A stretch of 64,000 nucleotides of DNA from Diplonema japonicum (lineage: Eukaryota > Euglenozoa > Diplonemea > Diplonemida > Diplonemidae), in the NCBI GenBank assembly GCA_964019335.1, contig OZ025659.1, forward strand, positions 62,001 through 126,000, in the 5' to 3' direction. This document shows positions 51,131 through 61,026 of the stretch, piece by piece. The notes below the pieces were generated by a model, which saw only the letters and a list, made by a program, of their open reading frames with translations, was not told where the DNA came from and did not search any database. The position numbers and the translations under genes are program-made. Positions within the stretch are counted from its first letter, which is position 1. Each line of letters starts with the position of its first letter.

Positions 51131-52582
51131 TCACTCTTCCTGCTCTGACATCTGCATAGCGGCCATTAGAATCTGCTGCGCCATGTTATCGAAAGTTGTT
51201 TCGAGCTGTGTCTGCCCGAGGTTCATGGAGAACGCCGAAAGCTGCTTCTCACCGCAAACCTCAAGGAACGCTGCCATACCCGCTTCGCTGGATATCTTAT
51301 GCCAACCGTCTTCAACCGAAACAGTTTTCTCAGCCGTTTCCTGATATTTCCCAACACCAGTTGAAATGGCCTTTGTAAGGGTGTCAGTAATGTTGTTGCG
51401 AAGCGCTGGGACGGATATCGACGTGAAACCATCGTTGATTAAATCTGCGATCATGTGCATTTGGGACAATAGTGCAGGGCCGTCGGCGGGTTTTCCAGCA
51501 ATGACCTTCGGCTTGGATTTTGTCAGGATCAGGTGAAGAAGCTCCCCGACTTGCTTCACAAACTTCGGGTTAAGCTCCGCTTCCGTCACTTTGTGAAAAT
51601 CGTCTGATGACAAAGTGTCGTCGTCAGCAGACCGGCACACTCCAAAAGCGGTTACATTGGGAATAGCTTCTTTTATCTGCTTTCTCGTTTGGTTCCTTGC
51701 AGTGTATCGTGTTGAAGCATGTTCTGATTCGTCGTACGCCATGATCTTTTCAAGCTTCTCGGGAAGCTGATCGCGAATCCTTGCGGAACAGTCCCGCACT
51801 AAAAACCGGAGTGTCGGTGGTAGGAACGATATTTTGTCCAATGCTCTGTTAACGGATTCACCTGTATCGCCAGCTGCTTGTTTGATACGGGGGTCGATCA
51901 AAGCGTCGCTTCTCTGTTGCAACATGTCAATGAGCGACACGATCGGTTCTAGTGAAACGAAGGGATCGTGAATGGTTGTGATCTGTTGCACCATGCACTC
52001 GGACGTCATCGACATTAGAAGGGAGAGCATTTCGGTGTCAAAACCTGCTTCGCCTTCTTTGCCTTGGAAATCGAAGAATGCGAAGGATTTCCCTTCATAC
52101 ACTAACGGTTCAGACCACATCCAGATGCCTTGCGTGAAAGAGTCGGAGTTGGGGTCCACGTGGAACCGTGGGGAGCCGTCGTCCTTCAGCAGCCCGAGGA
52201 GCTGGTTCAACAGCAAACTCTTACCTTGGCGGATGTCGCCAAATATCGCTGTGGAATGCACCGGGGCTTTGAATTTCGACAGGATCTCCAGGGCATCTTC
52301 TGTCGCCTCAAATCGATGGTGTCCTGAGTCGTACTTCCATATCTGAACGGGCCTGCCTTCGCTGACGTCCAGCTTGTCGGGGATGTCTTCCGGGAGGGTA
52401 GTTCTCTTTCCGTCCGTCCACTCCCATTTCACTTTTCTATACCTATTCTTCGGGTTGTACCCTCCCTCTCCCGGGCATGTGCAGAGCCCGCTTGGAGGGG
52501 GAAGAAACGGGACGTCGGTGTACACTCTACCGCATTCCAAGCAGCGCAGCGTTCCAAGCTCCTTGACAGGTACTGCGGCCAT
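51131..52582 (-). CDS. GB1-type guanylate-binding GTPase (GBP family)
   Basis: The product is 483 residues, ATG at 52582. The first 40 residues hold four Cys in two pairs (CLECG, later CTCPG), possibly a zinc ribbon. The GTPase follows: P-loop GDIRQGKSLLLNQLLG near residue 115, switch I region SDSFTQGIWMWSEP with the key Thr, DFQGKEGE as the D-x-x-G step, and VRDCS as the R-D motif that GBPs use instead of N-K-x-D. A helical C-terminal part follows. Animal GBPs act in innate immunity. Protist and plant members act in membrane remodelling. The absence of a CaaX box or membrane helix suggests a soluble enzyme. Confidence 0.82.
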   Translation of the reverse strand: MAAVPVKELGTLRCLECGRVYTDVPFLPPPSGLCTCPGEGGYNPKNRYRKVKWEWTDGKRTTLPEDIPDKLDVSEGRPVQIWKYDSGHHRFEATEDALEILSKFKAPVHSTAIFGDIRQGKSLLLNQLLGLLKDDGSPRFHVDPNSDSFTQGIWMWSEPLVYEGKSFAFFDFQGKEGEAGFDTEMLSLLMSMTSECMVQQITTIHDPFVSLEPIVSLIDMLQQRSDALIDPRIKQAAGDTGESVNRALDKISFLPPTLRFLVRDCSARIRDQLPEKLEKIMAYDESEHASTRYTARNQTRKQIKEAIPNVTAFGVCRSADDDTLSSDDFHKVTEAELNPKFVKQVGELLHLILTKSKPKVIAGKPADGPALLSQMHMIADLINDGFTSISVPALRNNITDTLTKAISTGVGKYQETAEKTVSVEDGWHKISSEAGMAAFLEVCGEKQLSAFSMNLGQTQLETTFDNMAQQILMAAMQMSEQEE

Positions 52583-53004
52583 GTGGGAGGAGTTTTTTTC
52601 CTTTTTTTTTTTTTTTTTTTCCTTTTTTGAGATTATGAAAAAGATGAGAAACAAAAAATCTTTAAAAAAAAAGGGTCAGATGTATGAAGCAAAAAAAAGG
52701 GGGGAGGGGAAATGGGGGGAAAGGGGAAACACACTTAAACAACCAACAAAGAATGGGGGGGGGGGGGGGGGAGATAAGAAAAAAAAAGAGAAAAAAACAA
52801 CTACCTTTGAGGGAGAAAAAAAATATTATACGCTTTGTTTTATTTTCTCTCTTACTTTTGTCACACACCACCACCCACCGCCACTCCCTCCAATCATCTC
52901 TCTTCGGAAAAAAAAAAAAAAAAAGGGCAAGAATAAAAAACAGGGGAAAAAAAAAAAAAAAAAAAAAAAAAAAACACGTTTGTATTTCCCCTCCTCTTTT
53001 TTTT
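52583..53004. other. Intergenic homopolymer tract
   Basis: A, G and T runs, with a G run near 52756-52771 and A runs near 52910-52973. No gene seen. Confidence 0.65.
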
Positions 53005-53941
53005 CTAACAATAGCGGTTGGGATCATCCTCGTCGAAGAGCTTGCGGAGATATTGGAGGCAGTCAACTTGGAAATCATCTGAATAAGTTTTTTTTTTTTG
53101 TTTTTTTCCCCCTTCTCCATCAATCATGAAACATACCCAACTTCTTCACACTATCGAACTTTGCCGCGGCCTCGCCAACCAATTTCCCATCCTCTTCAAC
53201 ACACGCCGCGAGGACCTCTTCAACAAGTTCTGCCTCGCGCGTGCCGGGGAAGTTGATGTCGTTGTCGCAGTATTTCTCAAGAGCTGCTTTGCAGTGTTCG
53301 ATTTGCGACTCAAGGTTAGCGTTCTTAATCGTCAAAAACCTGCACATCATGCACTTTAGGTAAAGGTCCTTAACATGGTACTTCATCGATCCATTGCGAA
53401 GGTAGTTCATCGCGACGGTCTCGTAGCATTGGACCGCTTCTTCGGGCATCGCCAAGCTTTCTGCGTAGATTCGTCCTATCTCGAGGGTTACACCGTTGGC
53501 TGATGTGACTTGTTCTTCCCCCTTGAAGAAATCAGCTGCTTTTTTGTAAGATTCGACTGCCTTGTCTAAATCATCAGATTCGACATAGTACTCTGCGAGT
53601 TCTTTCTGAAGCCTTGCGGCTTGCGTGAACTTTCCTTCGTCGCACAACAGGTCTACCGCTGTCTTGAAGCACAATACAGCGTCGTCGCACTTTACCTTTT
53701 TGTAGCACTTTCCTGCCTCCACCAGCATCTCTACTGATTCGTACTGGTCATCTGTGTGGTGCCTGCAGTCGGAGCACCGCATGAACGCGGTTCCGGCAGA
53801 CTTCCACTCCTTCGAGATTTTGAACTGATTCCCTGCCTTTTGGAACAAGTCGCCCGCCTCTTCGTACTTCCCCGACCCGAAGGAGAACCATTTTTTCAGC
53901 TTTTTTTCCGCTTGGTCGAACAGTTCTTGACCTTTACTCAT
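53005..53941 (-). CDS. Alpha-SNAP/Sec17, SNARE recycling adaptor
   Basis: Exons 53137-53941 and 53005-53078 join in frame to 292 residues, the expected family length. The helical-repeat core starts ELFDQAEKKLKKW and contains EAGDLFQKAGNQFK, AGKCYKKVKCDDAVLCF and AAEYY-like AELYYVES-type repeats. MNYLRNGSMKYHVKDLYLKC matches the conserved mid-protein motif. The intron (53079-53136, 58 nt, GTATGT to TTCAG) hides the C-terminal helix that stimulates NSF; splicing gives KKLDDFQVDCLQYLRKLF. Alpha-SNAP brings NSF to SNARE complexes for disassembly. Confidence 0.9.
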
Positions 53942-54171
53942 TTTTTTTTTCCCTCTTTCAAATACCCCGCTTTCTTTTTTTTTGGGGGTCATTGAAAATT
54001 TTGAGCGGGGAAAAAAAAAAAAGAGAAAAAAAAGAGATGAGATAAAGGAAGTTCCTGTTTTGGAACGTCCCCCTTTGTCTCTACTTATCTACCCCCTTTC
54101 TCCCTTCTGGGGCCTCGGCCTTTCTTTCTTTTCGGCTGTGTTGCCTTTCTCAAAAGTAAAAAAAAGGACAT

Positions 54172-55980
54172 TTAACCATCTACCAACGAGCGTCTTTATA
54201 GAGACGATTTGAAAAAAAATCTTTTGCGCAAAGGGCTTTCAATGCAATACAGCTCGGCCACTTCTCGCATCCGGGGTCCTGCGCGGAAAATATGAAAAAT
54301 ATAAACTAAATGCTGCCCTAACTTAACAAGAAAAAGAAAAAAGAAAAAAAAACGCCAGCCCAAATTTACCCTTAAAAATCACTTCAAAAAAGGGCACCCA
54401 GAAAGAGGCCGGAAGAGGACATTATGAGTGATGGTAGCACGATGGCTCATCCCTATTATGCAATTTTGGTACGAACAGTGATTCTGATACGAATTCGACC
54501 GATTCCGAGTCACAGCAGGGTGATTGGACGGCAAAGCCGGAGCGGTTGGAAGGCATCCGGTTTCGTGAAGATCGGAATCCTTGTGGACCCTGTTTTGACA
54601 TCAGAGGCTCAACGACATTCCATATATTCTCCCAAATGCTCGCCCCAAACGTTATTTGGGTCATAATTTCGAACAATGTGGCAAATGCGGCTAAAAAAGG
54701 TGTTTCCCTGGATCTCAATGCTGCTTCTTTGCATACCTTCTTAGGTGTCCTTTTGTCGATGGACTTGGATATCATGCCAGATTATTCTGACTACTGGCGC
54801 GCTGGCTCCACGTCTCTCAACCACACCCCTAGGTACGCTGCTGTCATGTCAAGAGACCGCTTTTTGACTATTCTGGGAAATCTGTGTTTCCACAGCGAAA
54901 CAAACAAGCGTGCTGACTTCTACCTATCGCAAAGGCCTCCCGGAGATCACGGATGCAAAGAAGCGAGGCCGCAAGCCCAAGGACACGCATCCTGTGGCGA
55001 CACCCAGTTCCACCAGCACGTGAGCATCCTTTGCACCACAACGTGGCATGACATCAAGCCTGTGCGCTTTCTGTCGACGTTGGATGTTCTGGTGAAGTCA
55101 AATTTGACGTGTCGGCCAAAAGAGAATGAAAGCCGGAATGGACATCCCGCTCCCCACCAAGTCACCACAACACCGCAATGGGCGGAACCGACGCTGGGTG
55201 ACGCTGTGACAAAACGCCATAAACGTACCCTTATGACTTCGAAGTGGCCCCTGAAAGTATTTTCGTACTTGTTAGATAGATCTCTGGCAAATGCTTGGCT
55301 TGTTTGGAAAGAAGCATTGCCCCCCAACACCCTGAGTACGAACGACAGTGGATTCACGCCTTTCAAAGAGGCAGTCATCGAAGGGCTACTAGGGAGGCAG
55401 TCTAAACAACAGCTAAAGTCAACTACAGAGCAGGCTGCCCCAATACCATGCCCCGAAACACAGAACGAGTGCCCTGAGACCCCAATGCACCGCGATAGTA
55501 CCTTCTGGGACCATTTCCCCGAAAAAGTAGTGCAACATGCGGTGCAAGCATGGCAAGTCGAAATGACCCCAGTTCCAGTGTTCAACCTGCTTGGTACAAC
55601 TTTGCATGACTCCGTGCTTCAAAGACTACCACCTTGCCGGGGATACCCCCCAGAAACCCCTCTCGGGGTCAAAAAAGAAGTCCCCCAGCCCTGGGGCACG
55701 TACGAACCGCGTCAAGAAGGCCTTAAATAGCTTTTTACAGAATTTTACAGTCGATTTTTTTTGACTTGTTTTTTGTACCCCCTCTCGGGCACTTCAGGAA
55801 CGATATTTTTGACAATGCTGTGAGGGTGGGCCCTGCTGTGGGCACCCTCTCTCTAGAATTGGGACATCTGGAGGCATTTCCGGGGGCATATAGCCCCGGC
55901 GTTGCGCTAGAATAGCTTTTTTTGAAGTTTTGAAAATTTACCCCCTGGTGGGCAAAAATAGTCCGTTGGTAGATGGTTAA
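54172..55980 (+). mobile_element. piggyBac-family element with 13-bp TIRs
   Basis: Bounded by TTAA (54172-54175 and 55977-55980). Perfect 13-bp inverted repeats CCATCTACCAACG lie at 54176-54188 and, inverted, 55964-55976. The body of about 1.8 kb encodes a damaged transposase on the plus strand. The terminal repeats differ from those of the 32-kb element apart from the first CC, so the two belong to separate subfamilies. It sits between alpha-SNAP and the phosphatase gene. Confidence 0.88.
54432..55730 (+). pseudogene. piggyBac (DDE_Tnp_1_7) transposase, internally deleted
   Basis: A long plus frame shows an acidic N-terminus (SDSDTNSTDSESQQ). The N-terminal piggyBac helices follow: LHTFLGVLLSMDLDIMPDYS, YW, then MSRDRFLTILGNLCFH. 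After about residue 150 the frame changes. A different frame carries KGLPEITDAKKRGRKPK, which corresponds to the late part of the catalytic domain. The first frame then resumes with WHDIKPVRFLST and KVFSYLLDRSLANAWLVW. The stretch holding the first catalytic Asp residues is missing, as is the MGGVD-type segment. No in-frame ATG opens the frame. A non-functional copy. Confidence 0.82.
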
Positions 55981-56031
55981 AAAAAAAAAAAAAAAAAAAA
56001 AAAGCGTTGCTTCATCCCCCCCTCCTCCTCT

Positions 56032-57369
56032 TCACGGCATGTCGCAGTAAAGCGGGAATAGATAGTCGCCGTGCACCCGGGCGTGATTCAAGGAATACCA
56101 TTCTGTCGGGTGGGGCTGGTTGAGGACGTAGGTGGTGGTGTCAAGAAGTACAGCCTTGCACCACCAAATGGAGTTATTGTAGACAACAAAGCGTCCGACG
56201 AGCGGGAAATCGGCAGGAGAGAAGGAGTACCGGGCACCGTCGTGTAGGACACCGGAAATGTGGACGGACTCAGGGCCAAGCGTCACCGCAGAATGTGCAG
56301 ACCCACGGTTGTCCGGAGAAGCAGGATCGCTGTACGAAGTATCCCCCATGATGATGGTGAGGTCACGGTGTTTGAAGACACCTGGGCAATCCCCATGAGG
56401 CTGGTGACCGACTACGACCCTCTTCACATTATTTCGTTCCACATATTCCATCGTCTTTCTACAAGGTATTTTCGGCATCCCTCTGAACAGGAAAGACACG
56501 GTTACAACTGTCCTCAGTTTCATCGGAGCTGCAAATGTGTACCCCATCAGCCCCTCCCCACCCCTTTCGTAACGCTCGTTGAACTCGCTTCTCGATTTCC
56601 AATCTGAAATCTGTTTGTCAAGATATCCGTTCAATTTATTTTCCCACGTAAGCACATCGTCATAACGATCTCCTGGTGGACCGTCCTTCGGTGGTGGGTA
56701 CAACGAAACACCATCATAGGGTACGAAGCCGATGTTCTCAGAAGTCAGGCCGCCGTGTACGAACAAGGTCTCGCCCTGAAGAAGGATCAACCTCGCAGCT
56801 GTTAGGTACTTCCCGAGCACACCTTGAGGGGATGTTTCCTTCAGATACCGTTTCATTGTTTCCGCTGTGTCCTTCGTGCCCTCGGCGGCGAGAAGATCCG
56901 GACACCCCATTGTCTTCATCGTGATGTACTTGAAACGCGACTCAAGCGACGCATTATGTTTTGACACCCATTCATCCCATGTAGGTATACGACCGTTAGC
57001 CCAGAATGGGTACCCAGGAGGCCGGGCCGTGTCCTTCATTTCAGAGGTCAATCTGATTTTACATGTATCCCGGTTTCCTGCTATTAGAAACACCCGGTCA
57101 GGATGTCGTTTTTTGAAGTCGAGCAGTGATTTTAAAATTGCAAACCCTTCAGCGCTCTTGTCCATTACGTCCCCTCCGTATACGAAGGTGTCGCAGTCGT
57201 TCTTGAAGTTGATGCGGGCGTCTGGCCCTTGAGCTCTTTCCAGCACCGGGGATGCATCGATGCATGCATTGAAATATTGTTGATTGCCTTCCACATCGGT
57301 TATGAATGCGGTACGCGGTTCAGCCTTGAGCCTACATGTTGCTTGCAACAATCGCACGCCGCTCTTCAT
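56032..57369 (-). CDS. Calcineurin-like metallophosphoesterase
   Basis: The product is 445 residues, ATG at 57369, single exon. The five metal-site blocks are in order: FITDVEGN near residue 23, TFVYGGDVMDKS near 62, IAGNRDTCK near 97, LFVHGGLTSE near 205 and VVVGHQPHGD near 315. The first block has V-E-G-N in place of the usual D-x-H, a known variation in a subset of protist phosphoesterases. The loops between blocks 3 and 4 are long. Substrate unknown; relatives include Ser/Thr phosphatases and nucleotide hydrolases. An internal 177-bp segment is duplicated upstream of the gene at 57791-57967. Confidence 0.8.
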   Translation of the reverse strand: MKSGVRLLQATCRLKAEPRTAFITDVEGNQQYFNACIDASPVLERAQGPDARINFKNDCDTFVYGGDVMDKSAEGFAILKSLLDFKKRHPDRVFLIAGNRDTCKIRLTSEMKDTARPPGYPFWANGRIPTWDEWVSKHNASLESRFKYITMKTMGCPDLLAAEGTKDTAETMKRYLKETSPQGVLGKYLTAARLILLQGETLFVHGGLTSENIGFVPYDGVSLYPPPKDGPPGDRYDDVLTWENKLNGYLDKQISDWKSRSEFNERYERGGEGLMGYTFAAPMKLRTVVTVSFLFRGMPKIPCRKTMEYVERNNVKRVVVGHQPHGDCPGVFKHRDLTIIMGDTSYSDPASPDNRGSAHSAVTLGPESVHISGVLHDGARYSFSPADFPLVGRFVVYNNSIWWCKAVLLDTTTYVLNQPHPTEWYSLNHARVHGDYLFPLYCDMP

Positions 57370-57790
57370 TGGCCTGAAAAAAGGGAGGGGAGAGGGAAGG
57401 GGGTGGGAGAAGTTACCGTAACAAGAACAACAAACGAAGAATGTGCGTGTGTTTTTTTTTTTTTCTTTTTTTGTAAAAAAAAAGGGGGGTTGGAAGAGAG
57501 GAAAATAAGCTAGCGAAATGACGACTGTTGCATATTATTATTACTGTAAAACGAAAAAATCGGGAAGAGAAAAAATATTGGGGCTTTTTTTTTCCCCCCC
57601 GGGGGGTTTGTCACTCCGGTATTTTTCACCACCGACAGATCGCAGCGTATTTACTCTCTTGCATGGTTCAGCAAGGAAGGCCCTCCTTCCTTTCTCCCAA
57701 GTGCTCCACACCTTCTTCATCACCGTGTGCGGTCTTCAGCCAACTCTCCTAGCTTCCCTCCGAGGGGTATATAAAAAAAACGCGGAATGC
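57370..57790. other. Upstream region of the phosphoesterase gene
   Basis: Homopolymers up to about 57610, then about 170 bp of mixed sequence with no long protein-like frame. No gene was recognised. It is bounded on the right by the duplicated gene fragment. Confidence 0.5.
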
Positions 57791-57967
57791 GTGGACCGTC
57801 CTTCGGTGGTGGGTACAACGAAACACCATCATAGGGTACGAAGCCGATGTTCTCAGAAGTCAGGCCGCCGTGTACGAACAAGGTCTCGCCCTGAAGAAGG
57901 ATCAACCTCGCAGCTGTTAGGTACTTCCCGAGCACACCTTGAGGGGATGTTTCCTTCAGATACCGTT
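57791..57967 (-). pseudogene. 177-bp duplicated fragment of the phosphoesterase gene
   Basis: Matches 56676-56852 without visible gaps, in the same orientation. It would encode residues around RYLKETSPQGVLGKYL through LYPPPKDGP. Both junctions are abrupt and the flanks are unrelated to the gene. It is too short to be a gene. The near identity means the duplication is recent. Confidence 0.85.
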
Positions 57968-58100
57968 CCCCCCTGCCAAGGTGTGGCTGGAGGCTGGCCG
58001 AAGACGAATACGAGCCCCACACTTCTTCTGAGGTCGAACCATATTTTCTTTTTTCTCCTGGTGGTTTTCCTTTACAGATAATTTTGAAAGTAAATCAGTT

Positions 58101-58172
58101 GGAAAAGAAAAAGAAAAAGAAAAAGAAAAAGAAAAAGAAAAAGAAAAAGAAAAAGAAAAAGAAAAAGAAAGA
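58101..58172. repeat. (AAAAAG)n microsatellite
   Basis: About eleven consecutive hexamers (AAAAAG) on the plus strand, then a plain A run. It lies between the duplicated phosphoesterase fragment and the transposon remnants. Confidence 0.9.
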
Positions 58173-58249
58173 AAAAAAAAAAACAAGAGAGTCGGCTGGT
58201 TGTTTGTGGAAGCCGGGGAGGGTACCTGCCGGTATGCGGCAGGACACCT

Positions 58250-58345
58250 CAAAAAAAAGCATACCGTTTACTTTAAAAAAAGAAGGGAGGATGGAGTACG
58301 TAGGGGAACAAGGAGTTCCCCTAATACGTACGAGTGGAGAAGAAA
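58250..58345. repeat. Dispersed repeat, copy 1
   Basis: TTTACTTTAAAAAAAG, then GGGAGGATGGAGTACGTAGG and CCTAATACGTACGA. A diverged copy lies at about 58990-59078 in the same orientation. Both end in AATACGTACGA followed by a purine-rich stretch. Possibly remnants of one transposon family. Confidence 0.6.
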
Positions 58346-58547
58346 AAGAAGAGAAAACCACCGTTCACGGTAAGCAAATAACGTTTTTCCACCAAGTACT
58401 GTAAGCAGAATTTTTACTTCTTTTCACGGTAACCTGGAATTTTTTTTCCACTCTCCCATGAAACCTTCCTATTGTTCCCATTTTTAGTTTTTCGAAATTT
58501 TTGATTTTTTTTTTGCATTTTCAGTATTTGGTGTGAAAACGTGAAGG

Positions 58548-58922
58548 ATGGCCTCAGGCCACTTGACAAAGTCACAAATAGGCAGGCAGGCGAAGAGGAA
58601 GCGGAGTGAGGGGGAGGGGAAGAATATGTGCAGCAACTGCAGAAAGGTTGGGCATAATGCTGCAACCTGCAGGAACCCCCATTTCTCAACTGGTGGTGTT
58701 CAGTCCCAGTCACTCCTCAGAGTTCTTTCCCAAACCCTAATCATAAAAATGATACAGGTTACCGTGGATGGTGGAAAAAAAGTTTGTAGTTGCATAAGGA
58801 AAAAATTTGGTGGTTACAGCAACGGTAGAAAAAAAGTTGTGGTTAGACATCCCCCAGCACACAAGAGGACAAGGGGGGAATCCACATCAAAAGAAAAAAG
58901 ATTGGATGAACGAAGTGGTTAG
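58548..58922 (+). pseudogene. Zinc-knuckle fragment of a transposase
   Basis: A 124-residue plus frame starting MASGHLTKSQIGRQ. It has a basic stretch (KRKRSEGEGK) and one CCHC knuckle (CSNCRKVGHNAATC; spacing C-x2-C-x4-H-x4-C). This combination is the normal C-terminus of Mutator-like transposases. The rest of the enzyme is absent, and the sequence after the knuckle turns into Lys-rich low complexity. The catalytic part of a Mutator-like transposase lies 2.7 kb downstream in the same orientation, but the two need not come from one copy. Confidence 0.6.
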
Positions 58923-58989
58923 CAACGGCCCGCCGCGGTGGCGTGCCTACCTACGTAGGGCTGTTTACGGTGAGCAGGACGGCTCAAAA

Positions 58990-59078
58990 GAAATCATGCA
59001 TACTTTAAAAAAAAAAAAGGGAGGATGGAGTAGGGGGACAAAGAGTTCTCTTAATACGTACGACGTTGGAAAGAAAAT
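58990..59078. repeat. Dispersed repeat, copy 2
   Basis: Diverged copy of 58250-58345, with the shared words GGGAGGATGGAGTA and TTAATACGTACGA. It lacks the CGT of the first copy. The two copies flank the zinc-knuckle coding remnant and may therefore mark the ends of a decayed element. Confidence 0.55.
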
Positions 59079-59303
59079 AATATAAAGTGAGTTTAAAATG
59101 AATTCAGACAAATAAATTAAAGCCAGTAGTGGAGAGGGAGGAGAGAAAGGACAGACAGAGAGAACAAAGGAAAAAAGTTCTTTTTTTCCCCCCCTTCTCA
59201 TCTGCCACTCGAACACTCCACCATCCTGTCCCGAAGCAAACGTAAAACACTCTCTGTAATCGCAAAGTCTAGAGGAAGCTTCCCTTCGCTGTCAAGAAGA
59301 AGC

Positions 59304-60206
59304 TCAACTACTGCTTTGGATCATTTGCTCTTTCTCTGCAGACATTTCGTCGTCCCTCCCCCGCTGCCCCACGAGCTCACAGCTCATGTTATCGCCTGAC
59401 GCAGTGTCTAACTTCTTGTTGGTGTTCGTTGCTGCTCGGGTGATATCTTCCAACGTGAGGCGTTCCCTTGCCGCCTCTGTCTCCTTGGTGTCCGTCTCCG
59501 ACTTAAGGGCATTGTCAAGTCGAGCTCGTTCTTCAGTGCAGTGAACTCCGTTTCTAAGCTCTGCACTCTTGTGGTGAGCGTGTTCAGCTTGCTTTCAAGT
59601 TCCAACTCCTTCAAAGAGTTGTTCTCTGTGGTCAGCTGTCGGTTCCGGTTCTGTGCTGCTGTTGTTGAGGTGACCTGCTCAGCGTTCTTTTTGTTTTGCA
59701 CAACAGAAAGGCAACAGCAAACATGATGGTAAGGAAGTCTTTAAGCTCTTCGTTGAAAATGTTGTGGAGTTTGTCTTCCGACGGTCCGGAATGGTCAGGT
59801 ACAGGGACAGGGGGCACAGGATCCACTTCTACAGGATGCGGTGGGGGCACAACGGGGGTCGTAGGTGTGTCCGTGGGCACATCAATGACAGGACAGGTCT
59901 GATTAACGATGACCACCACCTTCTCGATAACTGTCTCGATGATTGTGTTCACTACATGCACCTCGATAACTGTCTCGACCTCGGGCTCTGGGTAGTACTT
60001 GGGCCTGACAAGATGCGGTCACTTACGCTGGTGGTGAAGAGAGCAACAGAAGAGGTAGACACCACCGAGGCATTGTTTAGTTTCTCAGCCACGATGTAAG
60101 TAAGGGTCTTCTGCTCCGAGTCGGTGCTAGTGCCGTTCAGCTCTTCCCCTTCACACACCCCAACTGATAATAGCAGCACAGCGCATATCACTCCGCGGGC
60201 TTTCAT
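59304..60206 (-). pseudogene. Broken secreted or surface coiled-coil protein gene
   Basis: An ATG at 60206 opens a signal peptide (VICAVLLLSVGVCEG) and about 65 residues. The reading then moves to another frame encoding VETVIEVHVVNTIIETVIEK, a Pro/Val-rich stalk (PTTPVVPPPHPVEVD) and a hydrophobic segment (FLTIMFAVAFLLC). It then moves to a coiled coil (NNSLKELELESKLNTL), and to a C-terminal part ending EKEQMIQSSS at 59304. At least two of the three shifts are not explained by GT-AG introns. A 29-nt intron (GTAAGT to AAG) could explain the first. Either a decayed gene or one with sequence errors in homopolymers. Confidence 0.55.
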
Positions 60207-60405
60207 TTTTCCTCCCGTTTCTTGCTCTTAAAATAACAGACGCAACGAAGAAACAAGAAGGAACAAAAAGAAAAAAAAATACAAAACCCCCAAGTATAAA
60301 AGAGAGAAAAGAAAAGGAAGGAAAAAAAAAAAAAGTGTCCTGCCCTCCTCTCTCTGATTTTTTTTTTTTCTTTGGGTACACGGTAACTAAATAACTTTTT
60401 TCCAC

Positions 60406-60966
60406 GCGTCTGCTCACAGGACCGTTGCCAGCCTCTGAACCGCCGGACTGCGGGAGGCCACTGGGACGCGACGAAGAACGAGTGCATCAAAAAAACCATC
60501 CGTTCTCCAGAAAGGTGGGCCACCTGTTTCGTAGGACCCAACCGGACCCATGACTACATCGTCATCACGGTCCTGGTAAATAAAAAAGAAACGAGGATTG
60601 AGGTAGAGAGGTGGATTTAACCCATATGAACATTGCAGGTCGACGGGAACTGCTCCCGTTGTGTGCTGGCACGTTGATTTTGATAAGGCCTAGTGATTTG
60701 GGGGGAAAAAAAAAAGAGGGAAAAAATCATGGAAAAATCATGAAACTCCCCATTTTTGGTGTCACCCAGTGTCTCGGCACCTCGTTCTGGGATGAAGTTA
60801 TGAGGTTTCAGATGGATACAAATAGCGTATTTAACGCAGATTTTCAATATCTTTCCATTCCATCTTTTTTTGATGAGAACCGATCCAAGGCTTTGGTCTA
60901 GATGACCACAGAACAATTACACCTATTAACTGCTTCTACAGAAGCAGTTGGGCATTTAAGGGTTAA
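60406..60966. mobile_element. 5-prime truncated copy of the 32-kb TTAA element
   Basis: Matches about 33528-34047 with small indels and substitutions, including the right terminal repeat (here TGGGCATTTAAGGG, then TTAA at 60963-60966) and the CTGCTTCTACAGAAGCAG palindrome. The left end is missing. The plus frame at its start is open across CQPLNRRTAGGHWDATKNEC and continues to PERWATCFVGPNRTHDY. It is therefore less decayed in this part than the 32-kb copy. Confidence 0.85.
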
Positions 60967-61026
60967 GCCTGCAACTTTTTTTCCACCGTCCACGGTAACC
61001 TGCAACTTTTTTTTCAAAAAAAGTTG

